A stretch of 64,000 nucleotides of DNA from Brachionus koreanus (taxonomy: Eukaryota > Rotifera > Eurotatoria > Ploima > Brachionidae): the NCBI GenBank assembly GCA_016987375.1, contig PJRA01000412.1:1443796-1507795 (forward strand), in the 5' to 3' direction. The first letter of the stretch is position 1. Every line of letters begins with the position of its first letter. The notes beneath the pieces are model-generated. The model had not been told where the DNA came from and did not search any database. It saw nothing but the letters and a program-made list of their open reading frames with translations. The translations under genes were made by a program, and so were the position numbers. Below are positions 10,031 through 21,063 of the stretch, piece after piece.

Positions 10031-10381
10031 TTTGGACATTTTGAGTTTTACCAAATTTCATCACATTTTGCACAAAATTACGTTAATTCACCATACATTA
10101 CATTAAATGACGTTTTCTAAAAACTTGTATTTAACGTAATATATCGTCAAATTTAGTGAATTAACGTAGTTTTACGTAAAATTTGGTGAATTTACGGATC
10201 ATAGCAGCACTGTAATTACAACTTATACTTATGTAACAGCTAATAACGGGTGATACATAAGTAAATGGACAAAAGTTAAGTAAACTTGTCCGATCATGCA
10301 AATGATCAGGGGATCATATATATATTTATTTATAAACTACTAAAAATTAGCTATAATATTGCAAAAAAAAAATTTTAAAAT

Positions 10382-11090
10382 GAGACTTTCTGTGTCTGAA
10401 CGATAGGCTTTTCGAAAAACAGTCAAAAATATGATTTCACAAATGGCAAAATCCGACAAATTGTAGCGCACTTTACTAAGCAAGGAATTGCTCGAAGCAC
10501 TATATATAATACGATCAACCGTATTCAAATTGGAGATCCGGTCAAGGACAATAAGAGAACGAGTTGTCCAACTACCTGGACAGCTGCAAGGAAGACAAAA
10601 CTGAAGAGATAGACCAATTACTGAACTGGAATGAGCCAAAGATGTCTAGCAAGAAAATTTTATGTACAAAAGAAATTGAGTAAAAAACTTACAAATATGC
10701 TAAATCGTTCACCATGTTCGCTTATTTTGAACGACGAAAAGTACTTTACTTTGGCGGGCGACAACATGCCGGGAAATACTGGATATTACACAAATGACAA
10801 GTCTACTAGTCCAGACAGTGTTCGGTTTGCTGGAAAAGAGAAGTTTCCATAGTAGGTGCTTGTTTGGATAGCCATATCTGATCGAGGTATATCTAAGCCT
10901 CTTTTTCGATTATCAAAGTCGGTTGCCATCAATTCGAGCATCTATATCGACGAATGCTTGAATAAACGACTGCTCTCATTTTTACATATCGAGTATCATG
11001 AAGACCTTGACTACTTTTTTTAACCTGACTTAGCGTCTGCTCACTATTCTATGGAAAGCACAACAAAAAAGAAATGGAGAATGAATACTA
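10382..11090 (+). pseudogene. Tc1/mariner-superfamily transposase, decayed
   Basis: A helix-turn-helix half (IVAHFTKQGIARSTIYNTI, then a KRTSCPTTWT linker) is followed by the catalytic half: LILNDEKYFTLAGDNMPGN, KVLVWIAISDRGISKPLF and PDLASAHYSMEST. The first Asp (NDEKYF) and second Asp (PDLASAHYS) of the DDE/D triad are present. The third acidic residue is absent because similarity stops near 11090. At least two frame shifts and in-frame stops (TAG near 10411, TAA where the family normally has Trp before PDLASAHYS) break it. No terminal inverted repeats were found, so it is an internal or truncated remnant. Confidence 0.8.
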
Positions 11091-11332
11091 ACAAGAAGAT
11101 TTTTTTTATTTTCTTAAATTGCTTGGGGACTTAAATAAATTATAAAAAAAAAATAACCCCGACAATTATCATTATTCCAAGTAACTAGCAATGTTTTCTT
11201 ATTAAGAAATTCAAAATTTTATAAACATTAAGATTTTATTATATCAAAAAAATAAAGTTTATATATTTTCACAAAATATGTGTAAAAATTTTTTCATATT
11301 AAATAAAATTAAAATAAAAAAATTTAGAAGAT

Positions 11333-13093
11333 TTATACAGTTGTTTCACTATTGATTTTCAAGACAAATTTATTTCGTTTGGGATCGAGAATATCTTCGA
11401 TCAGATTGAATCTAGGCAATCGTTTGACAGTACACATGAGACTTACTTCATTTTGTTTAAGTACAAACATGACTTCATTGTCCAAAGACTGATACAGTGC
11501 CAAATCTGAAATCAGAATCCAAGTTTGATCGGTTGAGAATACATCGTGGCTAAGAAGCCTTTGCTGATTGAGAACCATGGCTCGATTATTAAAACAGATC
11601 GATTCGCCTTCAACGTACCGTTGGAGGAAGGCTTTTGGAGTCATGTCATAAGAAATGCAATCAGCCAAATGATTAACAATGCTCTCACGAGTAAAAAACG
11701 GTTGTTGCTTTGTTATGCGCAAATAGCGTCTTAAATCGCGGGCAATTGAGGAAAAAACAGCCTGGGCCGCTTCGATCGGATCCATTAAGCTCTTTTTTTC
11801 AAAATTTTCAATACTCTGTGAATCTCCTATATTGAAATCTCTTCTTATTAGATTAAATGCTTCTTCAGTAACTTGTAACAAACGAGCTTTTCTTTTTTTT
11901 AATCGCTTTTCATACTCATATTCTTCATATAGTCTATCACTCACCGATAGATTGTTATTTCCATCGATTGCTTTACTAGATCTATTAAATCTAGAACTTC
12001 TACGACTTTTAATTGACTCAGCATCGGCATTATCACCACCTTTTCGATTGATTTGCTCTAATTGCATTAATTGTAAGGCTCTTTTTTTGTGCGCTATTTC
12101 AAGCCATGGATTAAAAATTTTAAAGTCACGATAGTATTGCTCCAGTATCCAAACTGCAGCTTTTTGAATACTCATTGTTCCTATTGTATACTCGCTACTT
12201 TCTCCATCGGGTGATCTAACTACCTTGATAACAAACCTTGGCTCTAAGTGTCGCATCTCTAATACTAGTACACTTATGACAAAGACAAAAAGCAAAACAT
12301 CAACATAAGAGACTGTAAATTGGAGAATTTTGTAATAGTCCGAAAGTTGAATGTCCAGTATACGAACATAGTAAAATAACCAATAGGAAAAAATAATTAT
12401 ACTTAATAGAAATACAAGAATAGCTCTAAGTTCGTTTATGCGTGGTAGAGGCGATTTCGGTCTACGAATGAACACTGCCCAGTTTCCTATTAGTAAAATA
12501 AATAATTTAAAAGCAATTCCTATCAAAATGCCCTCGCATTCTAAAGAACACTCGGTCATGTACCAGTCAGAGTAGAGCTTGGGAATTAGAACGAATAAAA
12601 TAGGCGTGATAAAAGAACTAGAGCAAATTAGAATTGTACTGATAAGGCCATAATATAATTGAAAAAAATCAAAAATTGTGATAAGACAGCCTTTGTCATT
12701 TTGAGGGTGGTTTGGCTCAGATTTGTAGTTGTATTGAGATGATCTTCCATCTTCAGTCATGTCATCATTAAAGTCTGAAAAATCGGCCGTATTTGCAGTG
12801 GTGTTTGTGTCACCCCAGTTGTCATCCATTGGAAGTATTTGGACCTGAATTTTTTCTTGATCGGACTTTTCATAAATTGGCTCTTTAATGCTGATTGAAG
12901 AATGAGTTGGAGGTGGCACGGAAGGCAAAGGCGGCTCTTTATTTAGATAGTTTGATTTGTTTTTGGATCTGACATAAACACTAGTCCGCTCACTTAACTC
13001 AGTTTCGGAAAACTCATGTTTAGAGACTGGCGCTAGTAGAGAGCTTTGACGACCGTTAGTATGGTTAGACATCATCACTGTGCCGAACATCAT
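11333..13093 (-). CDS. VANGL: Van Gogh-like planar cell polarity protein
   Basis: A single-exon ORF of 586 residues. The acidic N-terminal block DDNWGDTNTTANTADFSD and following DDMTED match the conserved DDNWGE...DDIT region of Vang/VANGL. Four hydrophobic segments follow at about residues 148-170, 188-208, 223-243 and 258-279. A long cytoplasmic tail has the FVIKVVRSPDGES and FFTRESIVNHLADCISYDMT blocks of the family. The last residues SETTV form a class I PDZ-binding motif, as in other VANGL proteins, which bind Prickle, Dishevelled and Scribble. Length is slightly above the usual 520-580. The protein should sit in the plasma membrane with both ends cytoplasmic. The first two residues are both Met; the first ATG is used here. 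Confidence 0.97.
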   Translation of the reverse strand: MMFGTVMMSNHTNGRQSSLLAPVSKHEFSETELSERTSVYVRSKNKSNYLNKEPPLPSVPPPTHSSISIKEPIYEKSDQEKIQVQILPMDDNWGDTNTTANTADFSDFNDDMTEDGRSSQYNYKSEPNHPQNDKGCLITIFDFFQLYYGLISTILICSSSFITPILFVLIPKLYSDWYMTECSLECEGILIGIAFKLFILLIGNWAVFIRRPKSPLPRINELRAILVFLLSIIIFSYWLFYYVRILDIQLSDYYKILQFTVSYVDVLLFVFVISVLVLEMRHLEPRFVIKVVRSPDGESSEYTIGTMSIQKAAVWILEQYYRDFKIFNPWLEIAHKKRALQLMQLEQINRKGGDNADAESIKSRRSSRFNRSSKAIDGNNNLSVSDRLYEEYEYEKRLKKRKARLLQVTEEAFNLIRRDFNIGDSQSIENFEKKSLMDPIEAAQAVFSSIARDLRRYLRITKQQPFFTRESIVNHLADCISYDMTPKAFLQRYVEGESICFNNRAMVLNQQRLLSHDVFSTDQTWILISDLALYQSLDNEVMFVLKQNEVSLMCTVKRLPRFNLIEDILDPKRNKFVLKINSETTV

Positions 13094-14182
13094 ATTTTTA
13101 TTCTATTAGAAATGTTCTAATCAATTGACATAAATGCTAGAGTATTTATAGTTAACTTTTGAACTTGAACAAAAATGTTTATCTTGTATATAAAATAATT
13201 GCTTGCATATCGTGTCCGCACGATTAATGGCTATTGGTTTTGTTATTGATTATGTTTTTTTTTTGTTTTTAATTCTCAGAGTTTGTCTTAATGAGTTGTA
13301 AAAATATTGACTTAAACGTAAAGTGTTCGCCATATTTTTTTTTCTATTTTATTTCAACGATTGATCCAATTTTAGGTTTATTGGCCAAACAAATATGTTT
13401 TTTAGGACATGAACGAATTTGAAGTGTTTGATCTGAAAATAAACATTTTTTTTTCTCAATTTTCACAATTTAAGAAGATAATTTATGATTGAATAAAATT
13501 TATCAAAACTGCTTTGATTTAAATTTTTTTAATCATTCATACTTTTCTTCTTTTTATTCAATTTAATTTTATTTTTGATTTTGATTTTTATTTAATCTGC
13601 TGCTGCTAACATCCAAGTAAATTAACTATTGTCTGTTAAAAAAATGACTATACCTTTTAAAATCATCAAAAAATTAAATTTATAATCATCAAAATATTTT
13701 TATTTTTATCACCAAATTTATTAAAGTTTGATCAAAAAAAAATGTGCAAAATTTTTGAACTCTCCCATTGTAAAAACAATTATTTTCATTTAAATCATCT
13801 GATTATCATCATATAAATGTTTTTAATTTGTTTTTAAATACGAATTTTGAACTAAGGTGAGGTTTCTAAAAGATTTACTTCTTCAGTGAACGATGTATGA
13901 TCACATTGTAAAATATTTATAAATTTTAATTATAAATTTAAATTGAATTTTTACATTTCTATTTGATTCAGAGAAAAGAGAATTAGAAACGAGCAATTTT
14001 TGAATTTCGTGGTCATTTTAATCCAAAAAAACCTAAGTCAAAAGAAATCTTACAATTAAATTTTTTTAAATTTTAATTTATTTTGATATTTTCTCCTTCT
14101 TTATTTTATTTGATTCAATTTTTGATTTATGTTTAACTCGATTCAGACAAATAAATAGTTCAATGATCATTATTTAGTGATA
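13094..14182. other. VANGL upstream region
   Basis: Presumably holds the VANGL promoter on the minus strand. A less AT-rich stretch at 13180-13260 lies directly above the gene. No other ORF or repeat is recognised up to the MITE at 14183. Confidence 0.4.
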
Positions 14183-14381
14183 TTAACACTAGAAGCACCA
14201 AGCATTTTTTCACGTTTTTTTAATTTGAAATTATTTTAAAATAAAAACTATAACAATTTTATTAAGTAATATTATTTTTAAAGAAAATTTTAAAATCTAC
14301 ATAAATCAAAAAAGATATATTTATTTCAAAAATCCATTCAAAAGATACGAGGATTTAAAAAATTTGGTGCTTCTAGTGTTA
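14183..14381. repeat. TTAA-flanked MITE, piggyBac-like (copy 1)
   Basis: The element begins TTAACACTAGAAGCACCAAG and ends TTTGGTGCTTCTAGTGTTAA, a near-perfect terminal inverted repeat of about 16 bp bounded by TTAA on both sides. TTAA target duplication and a CnCTAGAA terminus are hallmarks of the piggyBac superfamily. The 199-bp interior has no ORF. It shares TTAAAGAAAATTTTAAAATC and AAAAAGATATATTTATTT with copy 2 at 52842-53066. Confidence 0.88.
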
Positions 14382-14631
14382 ATAAAAAAAAATTTTAATT
14401 ATCGAACAATTTTTACTAAATTATACAGCATTTAAAAAGCAACTCTTTCCCAAAATTGACCGGTAAAAACAACAGTTAAGTTCAATAAATATTTATTATT
14501 TTTTTAAATTCCCCTATTATTTTCATTAATCTATCAGCTTATTGAAAAAATATTAATTTTATCCATTTTTTGTTTTTGTAAATCTTAATCCCTAAATCGT
14601 GTCTTAATTGAATAATTTAGGCAATTAGATA

Positions 14632-15204
14632 ATGAACTATGATGATTACATAAAAACAAAGGATCTATCTTTTATCTGTTTAAACTCTTTATCTGATACC
14701 AACATTAAAAAACTTCAAACTATTCAAAACTCAGCAGTTCGATCCATTCTTAATCTAAGGTTTGACACCCCATCAAGAATTTTAAACCACGAGGCCCAAA
14801 TAAAATTAAAAATTCATACAATTACGAACCGACTTTTTGAATTAAGCGAAAGATATGTCAGGGTTGGACTTACTAATTCTGTCCCATTACTTCTTAGACT
14901 GGTAAATGAATACAGACGAGGTTTCGAATCAAGATTTGTTAACTATCCAACTCCATTGTGTAATTGCTACCTTGTCATAGACTCTTTTTTCTCTGACTAA
15001 AAACTAAACCGAACCGAAATAACTTTTGTCTCTTTTTTTTTTTTCTCTCATTTCCTTTTGACATTTCATTTATTTCACTATATTTTTAAATTCTTATTTT
15101 ATTTTTTAACTTTTATTTTAATCATTTTATTTTGATTTAATTTTATTTTTATTTTTCTCTGAAGGAGCTAACGCTCGATACAGATTTACAAATAAATAAA
15201 TAAA
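14632..15204 (+). mobile_element. 5'-truncated non-LTR retrotransposon (RT C-terminus and 3' UTR)
   Basis: An open frame from about 14632 to 15000 (IKKLQTIQNSAVRSILNL ... RLFELSERYVRVGL ... VNEYRRGFESRF ... YPTPLC) matches the region after the RT domain of jockey/CR1-like LINEs, where LQ-x-IQN-x-AVR is typical. The 3' UTR is pyrimidine-rich and ends in CTGAAGGAGCTAACGCTCGA plus TACAG, a small hairpin, then ACAAATAAATAAATAAA. Loss of the 5' part is the normal outcome of LINE insertion. The reading frame is intact over its length, so the insertion may be fairly young. Confidence 0.85.
15159..15183 (+). other. LINE 3' stem-loop (second copy)
   Basis: GAGC and GCTC arms enclose TAAC, with CTG and CAG able to close the base; the equivalent hairpin at 8340-8364 has a TATA loop. 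LINE polymerases often recognise a 3' UTR hairpin of this kind when priming reverse transcription. Confidence 0.6.
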
Positions 15205-16809
15205 TTTTATGAACTTTTAATTTTGGTCATTTACAATCTTGAAAAAAACCTTGAATTTTATGATCTTTATACTAAATAATTCATTTTATTGATATTGATT
15301 AAATTTGTACAAAACCGGACTTAAATGTCTAATAAAGCTAAAAAAAAAATTTTGAATTTTTTTTTTGAAATATTTTATAAACCAATAAGTCTGACAGCGT
15401 ATTTTACTAAGTCAAAGTATGGTAAATTTAATGGTCAGCTTTTTTTTTTTAAACAAAATTGGATTTGAAAGAGTTTTTGTTCTATCAGAATTCATTTAGG
15501 ATTAAAATTAGATAGGATAAAAATAAATCTTTAAATAAACCTTGTTTTTAAGTCACAAGTCTCAAGTCAAGTCATAGCTTTGACTTCATTTTTATTGACT
15601 TATAAAAAAGTCTACTTCAGAATAATTTTTCAGAGTCATCAGATGTTATTTTGAACAATTTTAAATCAAGACATATTTGTTGGCATATCTTAATTTTAAC
15701 TGATCTATTAAGAGAATAATTTTAAATCATCAAACAAATAAACAATTAAATGTTAATTAAAGGATAGATTTTCATTTTTTTAAATTAATTTGTGTATTAG
15801 TTTTTTTTTCTTCTTTTATTAAATGAAAAAAGAATTCTAAACCTAAATTTGCTAAATTCTAAACTATAATATTGAGCCATTAACTAATATGTTTTACAAA
15901 AGATTAGATTCTTTAAGATTTTTTTAAGTTGTTTCTTACACATTTGAATATGTGGTTGTATATCTATGTTAATCAAATTAAAGTATTAAGATTTCTTTGA
16001 CACCAAATTCATTCCTAAAGGTAATTTGATAATTGGTGAGTACTAAGCTTGGGGTTAATCTCAACAGCCGTTACTTACCTTATAAGAAAATATTAGCTTA
16101 CAGTAAAAAAAATAGTCTTTTATTTCCTAACATCTGTTTTTAAGCATAGAAAAAATCAGATTTTTATTTTAATTATTTCAAAAGTTTTTATTTCTAAGAT
16201 GCAATTCTAAAAATATTCATAATTTAGAACATAAATTAGCTAAAAACGATTTAAAAAATTTGAAAGAAGTTTGTTGAGAAGTAAAATTTAAATTAATAAA
16301 TTTATAGAATGTTTAGTATGAAATATCCAGCAAAATTTACCAATATCAAACTGCTAACCTCCAAATAAATTCTAATTTATATTTTTAAATTTGAATTATT
16401 AGCATAATTGTTTAATTATAAAGTAGACTTATGATACATTAGAAAATATCTCATATTATTGAGAATAATATTGAAGAGGAAACGTTTGTCTGATGAGCAT
16501 CTATTTTAAGCAAAAATTTTCAAATTTACTTTAACTATTGAAAAATATCGGAAAAAATCTTGAAAAAAAAATGTAAATTTATTTATTAATATATCAACAA
16601 AATATTTTAATTGAAATTGATGCAATGCTTGCAAAAAATTCTAAAACACAATTTGCAATTATTTAAAATATTATTTTTCTTTTTATTTCACTTATATTCT
16701 TTTGATTTAATTATTTCATTAACGACAGCAACTATCAGTCCAACTACTTGTCTAAAAAATTTTAATTTTAAATAATTTGAATTCAAATTGATCGAAATTT
16801 AGTTCCATA
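15205..16809. other. Intergenic region upstream of hexokinase
   Basis: About 1.6 kb with no ORF of note. It should contain the hexokinase promoter, but no motif can be singled out. An imperfect palindrome (ATTATTGAGAATAATATTG) occurs near 16456. Confidence 0.4.
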
Positions 16810-18594
16810 ATGTCATCCGAAACTCAAGTTATAATCGAGACAACACAAACAACAGTTGATGAAACTTTAGGACAAATAATGAAATCTAATACTTTCAAGC
16901 TAGCTAATTTTGGCAAGAATTTAATACGCAGAATTCTAACCACCTCAGCCACAACCGTCAGCATTGGCATCGTAAGTGTTCTTGCTTTTACCATATACCG
17001 CTCTTACAAACAACCAAAATCCCGAATGAATTCGAAAAGCCCAGTTTCTCTGGATAGTTATGTAGAACCTGATATTGGAAAATCAAAACGTACCAAAGAG
17101 CAATTAGACGAAGTATTTTAATATATTTCATTATTTAAAAACAAAAATCAATTTTTTATTTTTTTTTAATTAAAGATTCAAAAACGTCTTGATGAGTTTA
17201 AATTAAGTGATGAAATACTCAAACAAATTATGGACATTCTTGAAGCCGAAATGGAAAAAGGTCTTGATCGAGCAACGCATAGCGAAGCTGATGTCAAAAT
17301 GTTGCCTACATACGTGTGTCAATTGCCTACTGGTAAAGAATCCAACGATATACTAGCATTAGATTTAGGTGGTTCAAATTTTAGAGTTTTGTATATTCGT
17401 CTAAGAGAAAACGAAGAACCAGTTATTGTAAACAAAGTTTTTATTGTATCCGAGAGTATTATGAAAGGAACCGGTGAAAAATTGTTTAGTCACATAGCCA
17501 GTTGTTTATACTTGTTTATGAAAAATCACAATCTCGATATGACTCGAACCTATCCTTTGGGTTTTACTTTCTCGTTTCCCTGCCGTCAACTTGGCTTATC
17601 GAAGGCCATTTTGCTTAGATGGACCAAGGGTTTCTTATGTTCTGACGTAGTAGGAGAAGATATTGTGGCCACTCTTCAAAAATATATTGATGCTCGAGGA
17701 GTAATTTTAATGAATATGCTTAAATACTATTTATAGTTAATTTTGTTCCTAATTAAAAGGATATTAAAGTAAAAGTTTGTGTCTTAATTAACGACACAGT
17801 AGGAACTGTGATGTCCACTGCTTATTACGACAGAAAAACAGCTCTGGGGCTTATTCTTGGTACTGGCACAAATGCATGCTATATTGAAAATATAGATCGC
17901 ATTGGAATTCTAGACTCTTATGTCGATCCTGATCAAAAACAAGTTAATATTTAAATAAAAAAAAAAAAATTAATTTAAAAATTTTCAATTTTAAGATGCT
18001 TGTAAACACAGAGTGGGGTGCTTTTGGTGAAAACGGAAGCATAGACTTTATTAGATCTCGATATGATGAAGAAATTGACAAAACTTCAATAAATGTTGGA
18101 AAGCAGATGTAATTTAATGATAATCAGACATGTGCAAAAGTCAAAAAAAAAGTCATTTTAAAAAAAATGAAAAAAATTTTTGATAGAAATCCTTTTTTCT
18201 GTATTGACTTTGACTTTGTGACTTATGAACAACTCTGATGATAATTAACAAAATGTATTATTAATATTTTTTCTTTTAAGATTTGAAAAAATGGTTTCAG
18301 GAATGTATTTGGGTGAATTAGTGAGACTAATGATACTTGAATTAATTGACCGGGAATTAATTTTTGTCGACGAAATGAAAAAAAATGCCTATCGACATGC
18401 TTTGTTCACCAAAGGCTCGTTTTACACTAAATATCTCAATGAAATTGAAACAGATTCTAACACTAAATTTACGCGAACCAAGCGAATACTCAAAGAGTTG
18501 GCAGGAATCGAAAATCCATCTAATGAAGATTGTGCCGTGGTAAAATGCATTTGTATGGCTGTGACCAAACGAGCTGCAAAATTGACCTCTGCGG
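16810..18594 (+). CDS. HK: Hexokinase with N-terminal membrane anchor (3' end in gap)
   Basis: Phosphorylates glucose and other hexoses with ATP. Exons: 16810-17112, 17176-17700, 17760-17942, about 17996-18108, and 18281 to about 18594 where a donor (GCGG|GTAAAT) leads toward the gap; all phases agree. Core motifs are DLGGSNFRVL, LGFTFSFPC, WTKGF, the catalytic-Asp block INDTVGT, GTGTNACY, EWGAFGENGS and MVSGMYLGE. Translation past 18594 stops at 18614, short of the final family block with the VYKKHP adenosine-binding segment, so the last exon is probably hidden in the N run. Unlike the ordinary 50-kDa unit it has about 100 residues before the catalytic core. A hydrophobic segment at about residues 43-66 (LTTSATTVSIGIVSVLAFTI) is flanked by basic residues, suggesting anchoring to the outer mitochondrial or another membrane. 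Confidence 0.93.
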
Positions 18595-18614
18595 GTAAAT
18601 CTAGTTCTATTTAG

Positions 18615-18782
18615 TGTTGGATACGGACAGAGCTAACCGGTCCAATGGACGGGCGGTTACTCGCGGTTGTTGACCCGTTTATTATAGCGGGCTATTTTTT
18701 GGCCCATTTAGTAACCGTTTAAAATTATACGGGCGGTCTAAGTAACCGTCACAGTTTTTACGGGCGGGTTTAGGATTTATTT
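18615..18782. repeat. GC-rich ACGGGCGGT repeat abutting the gap
   Basis: An abrupt switch to G/C-rich sequence with repeated words: ACGGGCGGT or GACGGGCGGTTA three times, GTAACCGT twice, and CCCGTTTATTATAGCGGG as a palindrome. It is likely the edge of a repeat array that stopped assembly. Confidence 0.6.
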
Positions 18783-19482
18783 NNNNNNNNNNNNNNNNNN
18801 NNNNNNNNNNNNNNNNNNNNNNNNNNNNNNNNNNNNNNNNNNNNNNNNNNNNNNNNNNNNNNNNNNNNNNNNNNNNNNNNNNNNNNNNNNNNNNNNNNNN
18901 NNNNNNNNNNNNNNNNNNNNNNNNNNNNNNNNNNNNNNNNNNNNNNNNNNNNNNNNNNNNNNNNNNNNNNNNNNNNNNNNNNNNNNNNNNNNNNNNNNNN
19001 NNNNNNNNNNNNNNNNNNNNNNNNNNNNNNNNNNNNNNNNNNNNNNNNNNNNNNNNNNNNNNNNNNNNNNNNNNNNNNNNNNNNNNNNNNNNNNNNNNNN
19101 NNNNNNNNNNNNNNNNNNNNNNNNNNNNNNNNNNNNNNNNNNNNNNNNNNNNNNNNNNNNNNNNNNNNNNNNNNNNNNNNNNNNNNNNNNNNNNNNNNNN
19201 NNNNNNNNNNNNNNNNNNNNNNNNNNNNNNNNNNNNNNNNNNNNNNNNNNNNNNNNNNNNNNNNNNNNNNNNNNNNNNNNNNNNNNNNNNNNNNNNNNNN
19301 NNNNNNNNNNNNNNNNNNNNNNNNNNNNNNNNNNNNNNNNNNNNNNNNNNNNNNNNNNNNNNNNNNNNNNNNNNNNNNNNNNNNNNNNNNNNNNNNNNNN
19401 NNNNNNNNNNNNNNNNNNNNNNNNNNNNNNNNNNNNNNNNNNNNNNNNNNNNNNNNNNNNNNNNNNNNNNNNNNNNNNNNNN
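18783..19482. other. Assembly gap of 700 N
   Basis: Unresolved bases. The gap probably contains the final hexokinase exon and more of the G/C-rich repeat on its left side. Confidence 0.99.
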
Positions 19483-19673
19483 TCCATGTTTTGAAAAAAA
19501 AACAGCAACTAATATTTAGCTTGATAAAAAGCTAAATTTTTTTAATGTGATTATTTAAATAAAAAAATATGTTTGCTATTAGTTTTTGATTTTAAAGCAT
19601 TTATTTAATTACATATGATTCTAAATAGTATTAAAAAATCAAACAAACCGAAACCTCTATGAATAAATTTTTA

Positions 19674-21063
19674 TTAGAAAATAAGTCTAAAAGTCTGTTC
19701 TAAAACTTGATTAAAGATGTATATTTCTGCTTCTGCCCTTGTATCCAAATATATTTCACTTTTTTCATAGTTTTCGCATGAATTGTTAAAGTTTGTATGA
19801 CAAAATTTAACAGATTTCGGTTTTTTTCGGTTTTCATTGCTATTTTTAAATAAGATATCATCGTTTTCTGGGAAATTTTCATAATCAATTTGTTTTCTAT
19901 TCAGAGCAATAGTATTGTTCCATGATTTTTCCAAAATAATGTGATTCTGAGACGTACTTTCTAGGCGATTTTTAACTACTATGATACCATTCGCAGCAAA
20001 ATAAGTCGACAAGGTTACATATATTAAAGTTGAAGAACAAACAAAAAAAATTTTCATTAGCAACGTAAAACTTTTCAATATGGATAGAAAGGAAAACTGT
20101 TTCGAAAAAGATAATAATGCTTCTAAATCTGAGTATGTACAATTACCGAGTTGAAGTTTGACTTTTTTTCTAGTTGCTCTTTTAGTTTAAGAAAGTTAAA
20201 TTTTTTTCATATTTAATAGAATCAATTACTTTTCAGTTAAATCGTTTGTGAATTTCCAAAATTCTTCAACTGAAACAAACAATTCCCATTCCTTAAAAAT
20301 TAAATGTAAAACTATTTCTTTTCTAAATTAGTTTTATTACCATTTTATTTAGAAAATCTTTTTCCAATTTATTTATTTTTTCAACTGGCATATCGGCTGC
20401 TGCAGCCCATTGATCATTGTAAATTTCATCATCTTCTCCTTCATCGATCAAAAATTTACTTGCCAATAGCTTTTTAAAAATTGAATAAAAAATCTTTTTT
20501 TCTAGTTTTATTTCTTACTATTGAAACAAGACACAGCTCGGTGTTACCAAAATTTTCCAAGTCACTTTTCTTAGGATTAAAGTAGCAGTCAATCAAACTT
20601 TTTGCAGAGTAACAGGACCAGTATGAAGATTTTTTTGGGGTGCTAACTTTTGTCTTCAATCGTTTTAAGTATAACAAGGCTACTATTATGGCATAAGGAG
20701 AGATAGTTCTTTTTCTAGAAATCTCGAACACAAAAGACAAGTCATTTAAAAAAAATTTATCCGTTGATAAACCTTGAACATACTCAGCAATGGTGTCTTT
20801 CAAGAGTTGAATATAAATTTTGTTTTTTTTTTATTTAATTCAGGTACCTGTCAAAGGTAGAGACAAACAATTAAACCTGAAATTATTTGAACAATCGTCG
20901 TCACTTCTAGTTTCGTAGTCATAATCAGATAAGAACTCATCATTGCTTTCTAGTTCATTTAGAAAGAGATTTTTATGAAATTGAGCTTTTTCATTTGCCT
21001 TATCTCTCATAAAATTGAATCGCATTGTTTCGGAAAAATTTTGGTAACAAATTTTTTCTAAAA
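19674..21063 (-). CDS. CNPPD1: CNPPD1-type cyclin (PHO80/Pas1-like domain protein)
   Basis: Exons on the minus strand: 20848-21063 (5' part uncertain), 20519-20796, 20341-20469, 20230-20291 and 19674-20178, with GT-AG introns of about 50 bp and consistent phases. The cyclin-box core reads RKRTISPYAIIVALLYLKRL, then CLVSILLASKFLIDEGEDDE, then IYNDQWAAAADMPVEKINKL, closely paralleling CNPPD1 (ISPCAMMLALVYIERL ... SKYLYDEGEEEE ... NDEWGAA). A C-terminal stretch YSDLEALLSFSKQF leads to a hydrophobic segment (KIFFVCSSTLIYVTLSTYF), like the membrane-type region of CNPPD1. The cyclin box carries an extra loop (KTKVSTPKKSSYWSCYSAKS). An upstream acceptor at about 21063 (phase 1) suggests a first exon not located; otherwise the ATG at 21025 gives 383 residues. 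Cellular role is poorly known. Confidence 0.85.

Noticed and set aside
11546..12134. Plus-strand ORFs of 62 and 100 codons
   Set aside because: Antisense shadows of the VANGL coding sequence.
18595..18614. TAG at 18612-18614 as the true hexokinase terminus
   Set aside because: Ending there would remove the last conserved block of the family; a GT donor precedes it in frame, so the stop is taken to be intronic.
18777..19508. ORF spanning the gap
   Set aside because: Made almost entirely of N bases; not a gene.
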